DNA of 33,438 nt. Source: a virus. Below the pieces are notes generated by a model. That model was not told the origin of the DNA, did not search any database, and saw only the letters and a list, made by a program, of their open reading frames with translations. The stretch covers positions 1 to 33,438 of the IMG/VR virus record IMGVR_UViG_3300029893_000044; one strand, given 5' to 3'. Position numbers and translations under genes: made by a program. Below are positions 13,620 to 20,946 of the stretch, one piece after another; the first letter of the stretch is position 1, and each line of letters begins with the position of its first letter.

Positions 13620-14322
13620 AATGATATATTCTACAGAACTCGTTCTGATCCTCGACGCTCCACTCCGGCGTGTCCTCCAAGCCGAAGAAGTACGGCGCGC
13701 GCGGCTCCATGAGCCCGTTCTTGACGTGGTCCATGCCGAGCGCGTGACCGAGCTCGTGGAGCACCGTCCACTCGGCGAGCTGAGTGTCCTCTTCGAGGCG
13801 ATCGTTGACCAGGAAGATCCACACTGGGTTCCACCGTGGGTTCTTCGCCGAGCGAGTCATGCCGAGGAGGTCGTCCGCGTCGTCGCGTCCGAGCGAGGTC
13901 TCGACGTCCAGCACGCTCACGCCTTGGATGACGTTGTCGCCTCTGAGTGCGGCTCGAGGCAGGTCCCACTCGCGGCTGTAGTCCCAGACGATGTTCACCT
14001 TCGCCAAGCCGCAGCTGACCCGATCGAGGTCGACGATGGCTCGCTCGACGCCGAGCCTCACCTTTTCTGGAGCCGAGTAGTCTCCTCGGAAGTTGAGCGT
14101 CATGAGCGGCTCAGAAGCGTGGCCGTGCTGGCGAATGGCGATCGACTGCTTGCGCCCAGCTTCGCTGTCAATGATCTTCTGTCGTGTGTCGTAAGCGACG
14201 ATCGCGATAGCGCTGAACGCCACCACGTAGAGCGCGATGATGACGCGCGGCCGCTCCGTGAGCTGAGTGTCGAGCCACTCTCGGAACCGAGTCAGACTTC
14301 GTTTAACGCCTTCCCAGTACAC
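13585..14322 (-). CDS. Membrane-anchored metzincin-type zinc metalloprotease
   Basis: A 245-residue protein. A transmembrane anchor (VIIALYVVAFSAIAIVAY, about 27-44) is followed by an extracytoplasmic domain. The zinc site HELGHALGMDH has His189, Glu190, His193 and His199, and a downstream Met-turn candidate is NGLM (Met205), as in matrixin-like metzincins. It probably cleaves envelope or virion proteins. The GTG start is preceded by a near-perfect ribosome-binding site (GGAGGTGATC), and the gene overlaps the endolysin 3' end by 20 bp. The final ~10 residues overlap the GIY-YIG 5' end and might have been altered by that insertion. Confidence 0.85.
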   Translation of the reverse strand: MYWEGVKRSLTRFREWLDTQLTERPRVIIALYVVAFSAIAIVAYDTRQKIIDSEAGRKQSIAIRQHGHASEPLMTLNFRGDYSAPEKVRLGVERAIVDLDRVSCGLAKVNIVWDYSREWDLPRAALRGDNVIQGVSVLDVETSLGRDDADDLLGMTRSAKNPRWNPVWIFLVNDRLEEDTQLAEWTVLHELGHALGMDHVKNGLMEPRAPYFFGLEDTPEWSVEDQNEFCRIYHCDPTAFIRCSL

Positions 14323-15421
14323 GTGCGATCACCTCCATCATCATCTTGACCAACTGGACCAAGGTTGCGAACGCTCCAGAAGGCGGAACGACGATCGGCG
14401 TCGGCTCTGGAGGTGACGGAAGAGGCTCGGGCTGCGGATCGGGAGTCGGAGGTGGAGTCGGAACTGGCTCGGGGTCAGGTTCGGGCTCTGGGGTAGGAAT
14501 GGGTGTCGGGACAGGAGTCGGCGCATCGTCCGCCGGCATCGGCGGGTCCCATGTGCCGTTCGCGAGCTGCTGGTACGTCGGGAGCGTCACCCCGAACATG
14601 GTCTTGACGAGAGGATGCTTCGCGACCCACCGCGCTGGCCACACGTCGATGCCTGAACCGATGACCACGCCACGCAGCACGGCTAGGCACCACTCTGGCG
14701 TGCCAAACGCGTGGCCGTTGTTACGGCAAGCGGCGTAGCGCTTGACGACGATGGCTGGAGCGTTGACGGCGAAAGAGAGCAGCACCGCTCGTAGAGCTCC
14801 GAGCCAACCGTCTTCGGGTTGATCGCCAGTGAACAGGTCCTTCTTGAGCTCGTTCCACACGAAGCCGTTGATGAGCCTCGGAAGGGTGAAGCGGACCTGG
14901 ACGGCGACCGCTCGAGGGTCAGCCCACACGTTCGCCATGCAAGCGGCCCATGTCTTCGCTCGCAAGCGTTTGGCGTCGGTGTAGCTGCCGACGGCGTTCC
15001 CAGCCGAGTCGCCGAAGTACAGTCGCTTCTGAAGATCCTTGGTCGTGACCGTCACGCCGCCCAGCGAGAACCTCCATACCCCCGTAGCTGTCTTGAAGAA
15101 CATGGCGTTGGACATGTCCATCGCTGGTGCGAGGGCCTTCTGCACGTAGATCGGGCCGAGCTCGTCAGCGACCGCGCCGAGCATGTCAGCGACTTGGAAC
15201 GAGCCCGCGTCGATGAACTGGATCGCGCCGACAGACACGAGGCCGCTGTCGTACATGTTGATCGCGTCGTAGTGCCCACCCTCGGCCGACGCGGTCAAGC
15301 TCAAGACACGCTCAGCGAACGAAGCAGCGCGCGGAGCCTCGAGCACCTTCACCACGCCACCGAAGAATGGGCCTTCGTTGCTGTGGTACCGACTCCATCC
15401 GATTTGCGAAGGAGCGACCAT
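14303..15421 (-). CDS. Endolysin / peptidoglycan hydrolase with proline-rich linker
   Basis: A 372-residue protein. The N-terminal catalytic domain opens with RVLSLTASAEGGHYDAINMYDSG and VGAIQFI. The glutamate in SAEGG (about residue 47) is the likely acid catalyst, as in lysozyme- and chitosanase-like folds. Residues about 295-345 form a repetitive PT/PE/PD linker. The C-terminus (TLVQLVKMMMEVIARVLGRR) is a basic amphipathic helix of the sort that disturbs outer membranes. The ATG shares one base with the upstream TAA (TAATG), and AAGGTGA serves as ribosome-binding site. It is clustered with two zinc proteases and small membrane proteins, which suggests an envelope module. Confidence 0.75.
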   Translation of the reverse strand: MVAPSQIGWSRYHSNEGPFFGGVVKVLEAPRAASFAERVLSLTASAEGGHYDAINMYDSGLVSVGAIQFIDAGSFQVADMLGAVADELGPIYVQKALAPAMDMSNAMFFKTATGVWRFSLGGVTVTTKDLQKRLYFGDSAGNAVGSYTDAKRLRAKTWAACMANVWADPRAVAVQVRFTLPRLINGFVWNELKKDLFTGDQPEDGWLGALRAVLLSFAVNAPAIVVKRYAACRNNGHAFGTPEWCLAVLRGVVIGSGIDVWPARWVAKHPLVKTMFGVTLPTYQQLANGTWDPPMPADDAPTPVPTPIPTPEPEPDPEPVPTPPPTPDPQPEPLPSPPEPTPIVVPPSGAFATLVQLVKMMMEVIARVLGRR

Positions 15422-15960
15422 TAAGTCACCTTGTTCGGTGGAGCTGCTTGCTGAGCGTGGCTCTTGCACATGCCGTAGCCTGAAGCGAAGCTCTGTGGAT
15501 CGACGATCTGGCCGGCGACGCGACGAGCGCTCATCTCGAACACGTTCATGATGTAAGCGTCTTCGCCTGCGACCTTCGCGCACAGGCTAGACAGAACGTA
15601 CAGGACAGGTTGGAAGAAGCCGAACCGATGCATCTGATCGACGTGGTGCAGCTCGTGCGCGAGCGTGATGTCCGCTTTCTTCGAAGAGCCTGGCTCGTTC
15701 TTCACAACAACGGCAGTCCCGACGCAGTGCCCGCCCCACTTAGCCCAGTACTTGACGAGCCATCCAGGACAACGCTCCAGCTGGACCGTCCACACTGGGG
15801 CGAGCGCGAGCGGGCTATTCGGGTTGGCGTGCCTGTCGACGCCGTACCATCCTTCGTACTTGTACCATTTCAGAGCAGTGAAAGGCAGGATGTAGAAGAG
15901 CAACGTCACGAGCGTGACGGGCGACGCGAACACGATGCCGAGGATGGTGCGCAGCTTCAT
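15421..15960 (-). CDS. Membrane protein with HELHH zinc-peptidase motif
   Basis: A 179-residue protein. The N-terminal signal anchor (TILGIVFASPVTLVTLLFYILPF) is followed by a tryptophan-rich domain and the motif TLAHELHHVDQMHRFG, an HExxH site. A possible third ligand is the glutamate in NVFEMSARR, as in DUF4157-type putative peptidases. Six or so cysteines suggest an oxidising compartment. The ATG at 15960 is chosen over an upstream GTG frame because of AGAAGGA upstream and the signal peptide. TACCAT lies 6 nt before the ATG. It precedes the endolysin gene with a one-base overlap. Confidence 0.75.
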   Translation of the reverse strand: MKLRTILGIVFASPVTLVTLLFYILPFTALKWYKYEGWYGVDRHANPNSPLALAPVWTVQLERCPGWLVKYWAKWGGHCVGTAVVVKNEPGSSKKADITLAHELHHVDQMHRFGFFQPVLYVLSSLCAKVAGEDAYIMNVFEMSARRVAGQIVDPQSFASGYGMCKSHAQQAAPPNKVT

Positions 15961-15995
15961 AGTCGTATGGTATCCTTCTGTGATACTTTCTGCGT

Positions 15996-17009
15996 TCAGA
16001 TCGACCACGTTCGCGATGCTAGCTCCTTGACGATCTCGAGGCCTCCGACGAGGTTGACTCGCACGTGCGAAGGGTAGCCGTACGCTTCGCCGTCGACTAG
16101 GAGCGTCTGCAGCTTGCCAGCGTCGTACAGAGGTCCTTTACGACACCAGGCGAACGCGCCTTCGTTGATGCGCATGTCCGCCTCGAGCACCTGAGGGTTG
16201 AACTCTGTGGCGATCTGTCGCGCTTGGTTCATCAACTTGAGAGCGTCTTCGTGGAACATGGAAGCCAACTTCGGGCTAGTGCGAAGGCGCTTGAGCAACC
16301 GCGCGACGGCGCCTTGCGCCGTGCCGCTCACGCCGGCGCTCATGATCTCGACAGCAGAAGCGACATCAGCGTGCACGTTTTTGTCGGGGCAGACAGCCCA
16401 ACCGACGCGCAGGCCTGATAGACCAAACCGTTTCGACACGCTGTGGAGCTGGATGTGCCCGACTGGTCGAATGGTTCCGCTGAGGTTGATGTACGGCGCG
16501 CACGTGTACGCTGCGTCGTGAACGAGGAACTTGCCTGCTGCGAGCAGGTGCTCCTCGATGCGCGCGAGCTCGAACGGCGTGTGCGCGTACCCGTCAGGGT
16601 TGTTCGGCGAGACGAGCAGGAAGCAGTCGAACTTCTTCAGGTCGCGAGGCTCGCAGAGCACCACCTTGAAGCCGAGCGACGTCGCCGCTTGGACGAGCGG
16701 AGGCCAGGCCGGATCGCGCATTCCCACGCGACGACAGCCACGCTGCTTCGCGACCATCAGCGCTGCGAACACCCCTTGCTTCGCGCCTGCTGTGACGACG
16801 TAGGGCGCTCGGTGTAAGTGCTCGAGCTCGTCCAAGAGCTTCTGGCTACCCTGCGACGGCTGGTAATCCAGCTCATCGTCCGTCGATCGGTGGAAGAACT
16901 CTAGGCCGAACGTGCTCTCAAGAGCGGTTCGGACTAGGCGTGCTTCTCCGATGCCGAGGTCGATCCACCCCGGCTCCAGCTTCGCTCCTTTGACGAACGC
17001 GTCCTTCAC
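15996..17009 (-). CDS. PLP-dependent fold-type I aminotransferase
   Basis: A 337-residue protein. It carries the class I/II aminotransferase landmarks in order: TAGAKQGVFAALM (phosphate-binding turn), SPNNPDG (134-140), HDAAYTCAPY (Asp165 and Tyr168 contact the cofactor), and HSVSKRFGLSGLRVGW with the Schiff-base Lys193. A substrate-binding arginine is plausible in SHVRVNLVGG. It would transfer an amino group between an amino acid and an oxo acid; the substrate is not evident. It is about 50 residues shorter than typical family members, mainly at the N-terminus. GTG start, 10 bases after the previous stop. An aminotransferase is unusual in a phage. Confidence 0.85.
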   Translation of the reverse strand: MKDAFVKGAKLEPGWIDLGIGEARLVRTALESTFGLEFFHRSTDDELDYQPSQGSQKLLDELEHLHRAPYVVTAGAKQGVFAALMVAKQRGCRRVGMRDPAWPPLVQAATSLGFKVVLCEPRDLKKFDCFLLVSPNNPDGYAHTPFELARIEEHLLAAGKFLVHDAAYTCAPYINLSGTIRPVGHIQLHSVSKRFGLSGLRVGWAVCPDKNVHADVASAVEIMSAGVSGTAQGAVARLLKRLRTSPKLASMFHEDALKLMNQARQIATEFNPQVLEADMRINEGAFAWCRKGPLYDAGKLQTLLVDGEAYGYPSHVRVNLVGGLEIVKELASRTWSI

Positions 17010-17019
17010 GGACGGGAAG

Positions 17020-17367
17020 TTAGTGTTCGCCTCGCTGGTACAGCGGCAACCACTCGTCGTATGTCAGGAACTCACGACCGTTCTTGCCGTAAACCCACCA
17101 CCCTTGGCAGCGGTAGGTGAGCTCGATCAGCTTGCTACGATCCGCGAGCGACAGGGTCGAGAACCCGAAGATGTGCTCCGGCGTCTCGAAGATCCGACGC
17201 CACAGCGAGAATTCGAGACCCATCAGCCAACCAGCAGCGTAGTGATCCTCGTTGATCTGGCTCATCAACGAGCGAAGCTCGAGAGCTGCAGCTTGATCTG
17301 GGCAGCTCTCGAGCGAACCTTCTCGAGACTCATCGCGATCGTCGTCGATGTCAGTAGGGAAGATCAC
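17020..17367 (-). CDS. Conserved hypothetical protein
   Basis: A 115-residue protein with an acidic N-terminus and the segments HYAAGWLMGLEFSLWRRIF, LSLADRSKLIELTYRCQGWWVYG and FLTYDEWLPLYQ. The many tryptophans and regular helices suggest a compact helical fold. I recall similar 'AAGW..GLE..LW' proteins in large phages but know no function. GTG start in a GTGA overlap with the upstream gene. It precedes the aminotransferase gene. Confidence 0.75.
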   Translation of the reverse strand: MIFPTDIDDDRDESREGSLESCPDQAAALELRSLMSQINEDHYAAGWLMGLEFSLWRRIFETPEHIFGFSTLSLADRSKLIELTYRCQGWWVYGKNGREFLTYDEWLPLYQRGEH

Positions 17368-17657
17368 TTCTTCGCAGCTGCGTGCTTCGCGATGAACTTC
17401 TGGATCTGGTTCTCGGCCTTGATCGAGGCCTGCGTCTTCTGCGCCTCGATCGCCTTGAGCAAGCGAGCGCGCTGCTTCTTGCTCTCTCCGGGCTTACGGT
17501 CGAGCTGCTCGAGCTTCTGCTGGAGGCTGAGCTTGTCGTACTCGTTCTGACGCAGGATCGCTTCCTTGCGACGGAACTCCTTGCCATCCGGGCGCGGGCC
17601 TCGCACGCCAGGGTACTCGCGATCGCGCTGGTGGTTTCCCTTTGCTCCGAAGCTCAT
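17364..17657 (-). CDS. Basic coiled-coil protein
   Basis: A 97-residue, lysine- and arginine-rich protein (MSFGAKGNHQRDREYPGVRGPRPDGKEFRRKEAILRQNEYDKLSLQQKLEQLDRKPG...). Its predicted coiled coil (LSLQQKLEQL) and helical tail end in KHAAAKK. It is likely a nucleic-acid-binding or scaffold accessory protein, by composition only. Its ATG overlaps the stop of the zinc-ribbon gene (ATGA), and its TGA overlaps the next GTG, so translation is coupled on both sides. Confidence 0.7.
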   Translation of the reverse strand: MSFGAKGNHQRDREYPGVRGPRPDGKEFRRKEAILRQNEYDKLSLQQKLEQLDRKPGESKKQRARLLKAIEAQKTQASIKAENQIQKFIAKHAAAKK

Positions 17658-17917
17658 GCGGTCACCTTCTCTTCTTCCTTGGCGGCCAACTTGGCCTCTT
17701 TCTTCTCTTCTTGCTTGAGACGCTTGCGCGTCTCGCAGTCCGTGCATCGCTCAGGCAGCCGAGCGACGACGACCTTGCCGAGATCGCCGATGGCTGAGCT
17801 GAACTCGGCCGGCGTCATCGGCGCCGAGCACTTGCGGCACAGCACGAAGTTGTGCTCGTGCATGTTGGTCCAGGAGTAACGGCTGCGCGTCGAGATTTCG
17901 AACTGTTTCGCGTTCAT
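17654..17917 (-). CDS. Small zinc-ribbon protein
   Basis: An 87-residue protein with two cysteine pairs, LCRKC and CTDC, about 33 residues apart. They would bind one zinc ion, DksA/TraR or ribbon style. A highly charged helical tail (RLKQEEKKEAKLAAKEEEK) follows. It may contact RNA polymerase or nucleic acid, but this is inference. It heads the three-gene coupled cluster 17654-17020. The 40 bp upstream hold TACTGT 9 nt before the ATG and no other clear signal. Confidence 0.7.
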   Translation of the reverse strand: MNAKQFEISTRSRYSWTNMHEHNFVLCRKCSAPMTPAEFSSAIGDLGKVVVARLPERCTDCETRKRLKQEEKKEAKLAAKEEEKVTA

Positions 17918-17957
17918 GTAAGACCTACAGTACCTTGTTTTGGTTGGAGTCGAACTC

Positions 17958-18974
17958 TCAGAACCCGATCGCGTTCTCTGCGTCGCGCTTAGCGATGCGT
18001 AGCTCTTTGAACAGAGCTTCGACGCGGCCTCGATAGCCGATCGGCGTGAGCTCGATCATACGGTAGAACAGCGAGTAGTACTTCTCTTCGGTCTCCTGAC
18101 ACTGCTTGCGCACGAAGGCTGGGATGCAGCCCTTCAGCGAGCGTAGGTTGTCGAGCCGATCGCACGCTTTGATGACGTACGGTCGCCAGTCGACGCTCGC
18201 CTCGAACCGCTCCAGGTAACCCTCCTTCGGGACCTTACTTAGCGTCTTCACGATCGTGACGACGTCCTTGCCGAAGCAGTGCTCGATCATCTCAGGAGTG
18301 AGGTCGCGCGTGTCCTCCGTGCCGTCGTGCAACAGAGCTGCGATGACGAGCTCAGGTTCGTGGATCTTTACCTCGTCGAGCAGTACGAGCGTCACGCGAC
18401 GCGGGTGCTCGAAGTAGCGTTCCGGCTGACCGTCCTCGCCGAGCTCCTTACGTGTCTGCGCTCGGTGTCCGAATTTGGCGAGCGTGTAGGCGAGCTGGAT
18501 GTCGAGCAGGGTGCTCGGGGCCAAGAACGGCTCCAACCGAGCGAAGAAGCTCTCGCGGTTCTCGTGCGTCATCGGTACGGTCCTCTCGACATACGGCGCA
18601 GCTCCTGCTCGTGCCACTCGATCCACCCGTGCGAAGCGACCAGGCTTCGGATCGACGTCCACGAACTTCGCTTTTGTGTCGCGCACGATGTCTCGGTAGT
18701 GGGTGAAGTTGCGGCGTAAGGTGCGAAGTCTGATCATGCCGTCGACCTTCGTCCAGTTGAAGATCCGATACCACAACGATCGTCGGCACTCTGTGATGAG
18801 GTCGTCGTAGGTTTGGAAGTGCGGCTCGAAGAAGTCGAGGGCCTCCAGCGTCCTGTCGAGCAAAGCAGTTGCGTCACTTGACAGCATGTTCTGGTGCTCG
18901 GTAAACGTCGGATCGCTCGCCGGCGCTCGTTGCAGGAGCTCCATCGTGGTCTTCGCGCGGTCGATGAGGTTCAC
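17958..18974 (-). CDS. SpoT/MESH1-like HD-domain hydrolase
   Basis: A 338-residue protein. The N-terminal ~150 residues are an unknown helical region. The C-terminal half matches RelA/SpoT hydrolase domains: FGHRAQTRKELG (His about 170), YFEHPRRVTLVLLDEV (His190), LVIAALLHDGTEDT (His216-Asp217 and Glu220-Asp221), HCFGKDVVTIVKTLSKVPKEG and KACDRLDNLRSL (Asp272). These residues bind Mn2+ and remove pyrophosphate from ppGpp or, in relatives, phosphate from NADPH. There is no synthetase domain, so a phage-encoded alarmone hydrolase that counters the stringent response is plausible. GTG start in a GTGA overlap. Confidence 0.8.
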   Translation of the reverse strand: MNLIDRAKTTMELLQRAPASDPTFTEHQNMLSSDATALLDRTLEALDFFEPHFQTYDDLITECRRSLWYRIFNWTKVDGMIRLRTLRRNFTHYRDIVRDTKAKFVDVDPKPGRFARVDRVARAGAAPYVERTVPMTHENRESFFARLEPFLAPSTLLDIQLAYTLAKFGHRAQTRKELGEDGQPERYFEHPRRVTLVLLDEVKIHEPELVIAALLHDGTEDTRDLTPEMIEHCFGKDVVTIVKTLSKVPKEGYLERFEASVDWRPYVIKACDRLDNLRSLKGCIPAFVRKQCQETEEKYYSLFYRMIELTPIGYRGRVEALFKELRIAKRDAENAIGF

Positions 18975-19204
18975 GCGTCGTCCTCCAACGACTCGTTCGC
19001 CTCTTCCAGCTCCTCGCACGCCAAGCAAGTGTCCCAGATGTCTCGGCCGTGCTCGCACTCGGTCGGGATGCCGTCCTGAGCTGCAGCTGCGACGATGTTG
19101 ACGTTGACCTTGCGACGGAGCAGCTCGAAGAACGCTTCTGACTTGCCGTCGTCGAACGGTCCGACCGCGCGCAGAAGATCGAGCAGCTCCGCGTCTGTCT
19201 TCAT
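18971..19204 (-). CDS. Hypothetical acidic protein
   Basis: A 77-residue protein (MKTDAELLDLLRAVGPFDDGKSEAFFELLRRKVNVNIVAAAAQDGIPTECEHGRDIWDTCLACEELEEANESLEDDA). One CEHG...CLAC group may bind a metal. ATGA overlap with the upstream gene and GTGA overlap with the HD gene mean coupled translation. Function unknown. Confidence 0.75.
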   Translation of the reverse strand: MKTDAELLDLLRAVGPFDDGKSEAFFELLRRKVNVNIVAAAAQDGIPTECEHGRDIWDTCLACEELEEANESLEDDA

Positions 19205-19677
19205 CGACCGAACCTCTTGTTCACTCGGTACGCTTTGCGCGCAGCGATGAACCCTTTGATGAAGTGTCGCATCGAGTTGTAGTCCTCTTTCGCCAGCTTG
19301 TCGTCGTTCGGATCGTAACACGACACTCCACGGACGACCCACAGCTCGTACGTGCCGTGACGGTCGTTCGCGATGTGACCCTGGATGATGAGGTTGTAGA
19401 AATGGAACTCTTCGAGGAAGGCCTCTTGCAGACGACCGAGCTCGCGCTTGCTGAGGTCACTGGTCGTGTCGATCTGAAACGCCTTGAGCGGGTTGACCTT
19501 GGGCCAGGACACGTAGAAGCTGCTATTCTCCTTCACCTTGTCGCCGAAGGAGGCGCGCTTCTCGAGCTCCACGATCTTGGCCTCGTACTCGCGACGCAGC
19601 TCCTCGTGCAGAGCTTCCAGAGCTTTCTTGGTCTGCTCGTCCGCTTGGACGTAGCTGATGGGTCCACGCTCTCTCAT
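19201..19677 (-). CDS. Hypothetical protein
   Basis: A 158-residue protein with an N-terminal coiled-coil segment (TKKALEALHEELRREYEAKIVELEKRA) and a C-terminal alpha/beta part (FHFYNLIIQGHIANDRHGTYELWVVRGVSCYDPNDDKLAKEDYNSMRHFIKGFIAARKAYRVNKRFGR). The basic tail could bind nucleic acid. No family recognised. ATGA overlaps at both ends place it in the same operon as the HD gene. The short genes on either side are also unknown. Confidence 0.75.
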   Translation of the reverse strand: MRERGPISYVQADEQTKKALEALHEELRREYEAKIVELEKRASFGDKVKENSSFYVSWPKVNPLKAFQIDTTSDLSKRELGRLQEAFLEEFHFYNLIIQGHIANDRHGTYELWVVRGVSCYDPNDDKLAKEDYNSMRHFIKGFIAARKAYRVNKRFGR

Positions 19678-19997
19678 GTTTGATCTCTTTCTTTCAAGAG
19701 CTTCTTGATGTCCGACGGGAGGATGTTGTGCGCTTTCGCTTCCTCCCACCGCGCGATCTCCCATTGAATGCACTGGTCGAAGTTCAGGCGGATCTCCACC
19801 TTCACCTCGGACAGCACCAGGTTGCATAGCTGGAAGCGCTTCGCCTTCTCGACCAGGTTGTCGTAGGCTTGACGCTCCTCCAGGAACTCACGCGGGAGCT
19901 CGCCGAACACGGCGACGTATTTCTCCTGCGCGACCCTCCACGGGTGCTTCTTGCGGACGTTGTCTGCGATGGCCTTCAACAGCTCTTGCTTATTCAC
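19674..19997 (-). CDS. Hypothetical helical protein
   Basis: A 107-residue charged protein (GTG start, MNKQELLKAIADNVRKKHPWRVAQEKYVAVFGELPREFLEERQAYDNLVEKAKRF...). It is largely helical and ends DIKKLLKERDQT. The start lies one base after the previous stop (TGACGTG). Two cysteines, but no motif. Function unknown; part of the coupled cluster 20352-18971. Confidence 0.7.
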   Translation of the reverse strand: MNKQELLKAIADNVRKKHPWRVAQEKYVAVFGELPREFLEERQAYDNLVEKAKRFQLCNLVLSEVKVEIRLNFDQCIQWEIARWEEAKAHNILPSDIKKLLKERDQT

Positions 19998-19998
19998 G

Positions 19999-20352
19999 TC
20001 ACCACTCGTCTCTACGGAATCCTGGGAATACTTCCTCGATCTTCCGTTCGATGTTCTTCTCGAGGTCGCTGATGACGTCGTGGAGCTTGCTGACGCCGTT
20101 CTCTCGGAGAAGCTCGTGAGCCTTGTCCTGCAGCATCCGGTCGTGCTGTCGCTCCAGCTCGTCCATGAAGTGCTTGAAGTCGACGGCGACTCCATTGATC
20201 TTGATCTCGACCTCGACGTCGCTGTTCGCGCCAGGGACCACGTTGAACTTCTTGCAGAAGTCCTCGGACTTCGGCGTCTCCTCCGTCATGACGTGCATGA
20301 CAGCGATCGCGAGGAAGCTGTTCTTGCAGAGATCTTCGACTTTGATCTTCAT
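19999..20352 (-). CDS. Hypothetical protein
   Basis: A 117-residue protein. It has strand-rich parts (MKIKVEDLCKNSFLAIAVMHVM, DVEVEIKINGVAVDFKHFMDEL) followed by a long coiled-coil helix (ERQHDRMLQDKAHELLRENGVSKLHDVISDLEKNIERKIEEVF). The ATG overlaps the HNH gene stop (ATGA), so the HNH gene either coevolved with this junction or inserted precisely at it. No family is recognised. Confidence 0.75.
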   Translation of the reverse strand: MKIKVEDLCKNSFLAIAVMHVMTEETPKSEDFCKKFNVVPGANSDVEVEIKINGVAVDFKHFMDELERQHDRMLQDKAHELLRENGVSKLHDVISDLEKNIERKIEEVFPGFRRDEW

Positions 20353-20906
20353 GACGTCTCCAGATACTCGAGCGCTCTCCTTAGAAAGAGCACGTTGTCC
20401 TTGAACTGTCCAAGTCCGCTGTTGCAATTGAAACAGAGCAGACCGCGAATCTTGTTCGTCGCATGACAGTGATCAACATGAAAACGAGGAGTAGGACCTG
20501 GATCATCGGATCCACAGATCTTGCAACACCCACCTTGATCCAACAAGCGTCGTTCGTACTCTTCCAACGTGATGTCGTAGTCGCATTTCAACCTGACGTT
20601 CAAACGAACTCGAGCGCCGCGTTCCGTCTTGTTGTAAGCCTTTCGTGACTGCTTCCAGATCTCAGAAGCCTGGTACGCTTTGCGACGTGCTTTCTCTTTC
20701 GGGGAAGCATGATAAGCTTTTCGCCACTCGCGACTCTTTTCTGAGTTGATGTACGCTTCTCGTTTCGCTCGGCCTTCAGGTGACTCCTGATACGCTTTCA
20801 CACGTGCACGAACACAGACTTTACACTGTGACATCTTTCTGTCACCTTGGCGATGGAAGTCCTTTTCGACATCCTTCGCAAGTCCGCATTTTGTGCACAC
20901 TTTCAT
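20349..20906 (-). CDS. HNH endonuclease of the endonuclease VII type (probable homing nuclease)
   Basis: A 185-residue protein. An N-terminal zinc knuckle (KVCTKCGLAK...SQCKVCVRAR) leads into four or five imperfect 13-15-residue helical repeats (KAYQESPEGRAKREAY, KAYHASPKEKARRKAY, KAYNKTERG). The C-terminal HNH core, CCKICGSDD...FHVDHCHATNKIRGLLCFNCNSGLG, matches recombination endonuclease VII, with a DH catalytic pair and CxxC zinc ligands. In phage genomes such genes often behave as free-standing homing nucleases. It is less GC-rich than neighbours. TAGAGT lies 8 nt before the ATG. Its stop overlaps the next start. Confidence 0.88.
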   Translation of the reverse strand: MKVCTKCGLAKDVEKDFHRQGDRKMSQCKVCVRARVKAYQESPEGRAKREAYINSEKSREWRKAYHASPKEKARRKAYQASEIWKQSRKAYNKTERGARVRLNVRLKCDYDITLEEYERRLLDQGGCCKICGSDDPGPTPRFHVDHCHATNKIRGLLCFNCNSGLGQFKDNVLFLRRALEYLETS

Positions 20907-20946
20907 CTGATCCCACTCTACCAGAGTGAGTCAAGAGATGATCTCT

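Noticed and set aside
13621-14349. 242-codon plus-strand open frame opposite the metalloprotease
   Set aside because: The minus strand carries the HELGHALGMDH protease with a perfect ribosome-binding site; the plus frame is compositional noise.
14400-14530. GGCTCGGG-type tandem repeats as a regulatory repeat array
   Set aside because: They encode the PT/PE/PD linker of the endolysin on the minus strand; the repetition follows from the protein composition.
17918-17957. tRNA-like T-arm (GAGTTCGACTCC on the minus strand)
   Set aside because: The flanking bases do not pair into a T stem, and no acceptor or anticodon arm is present within reach.
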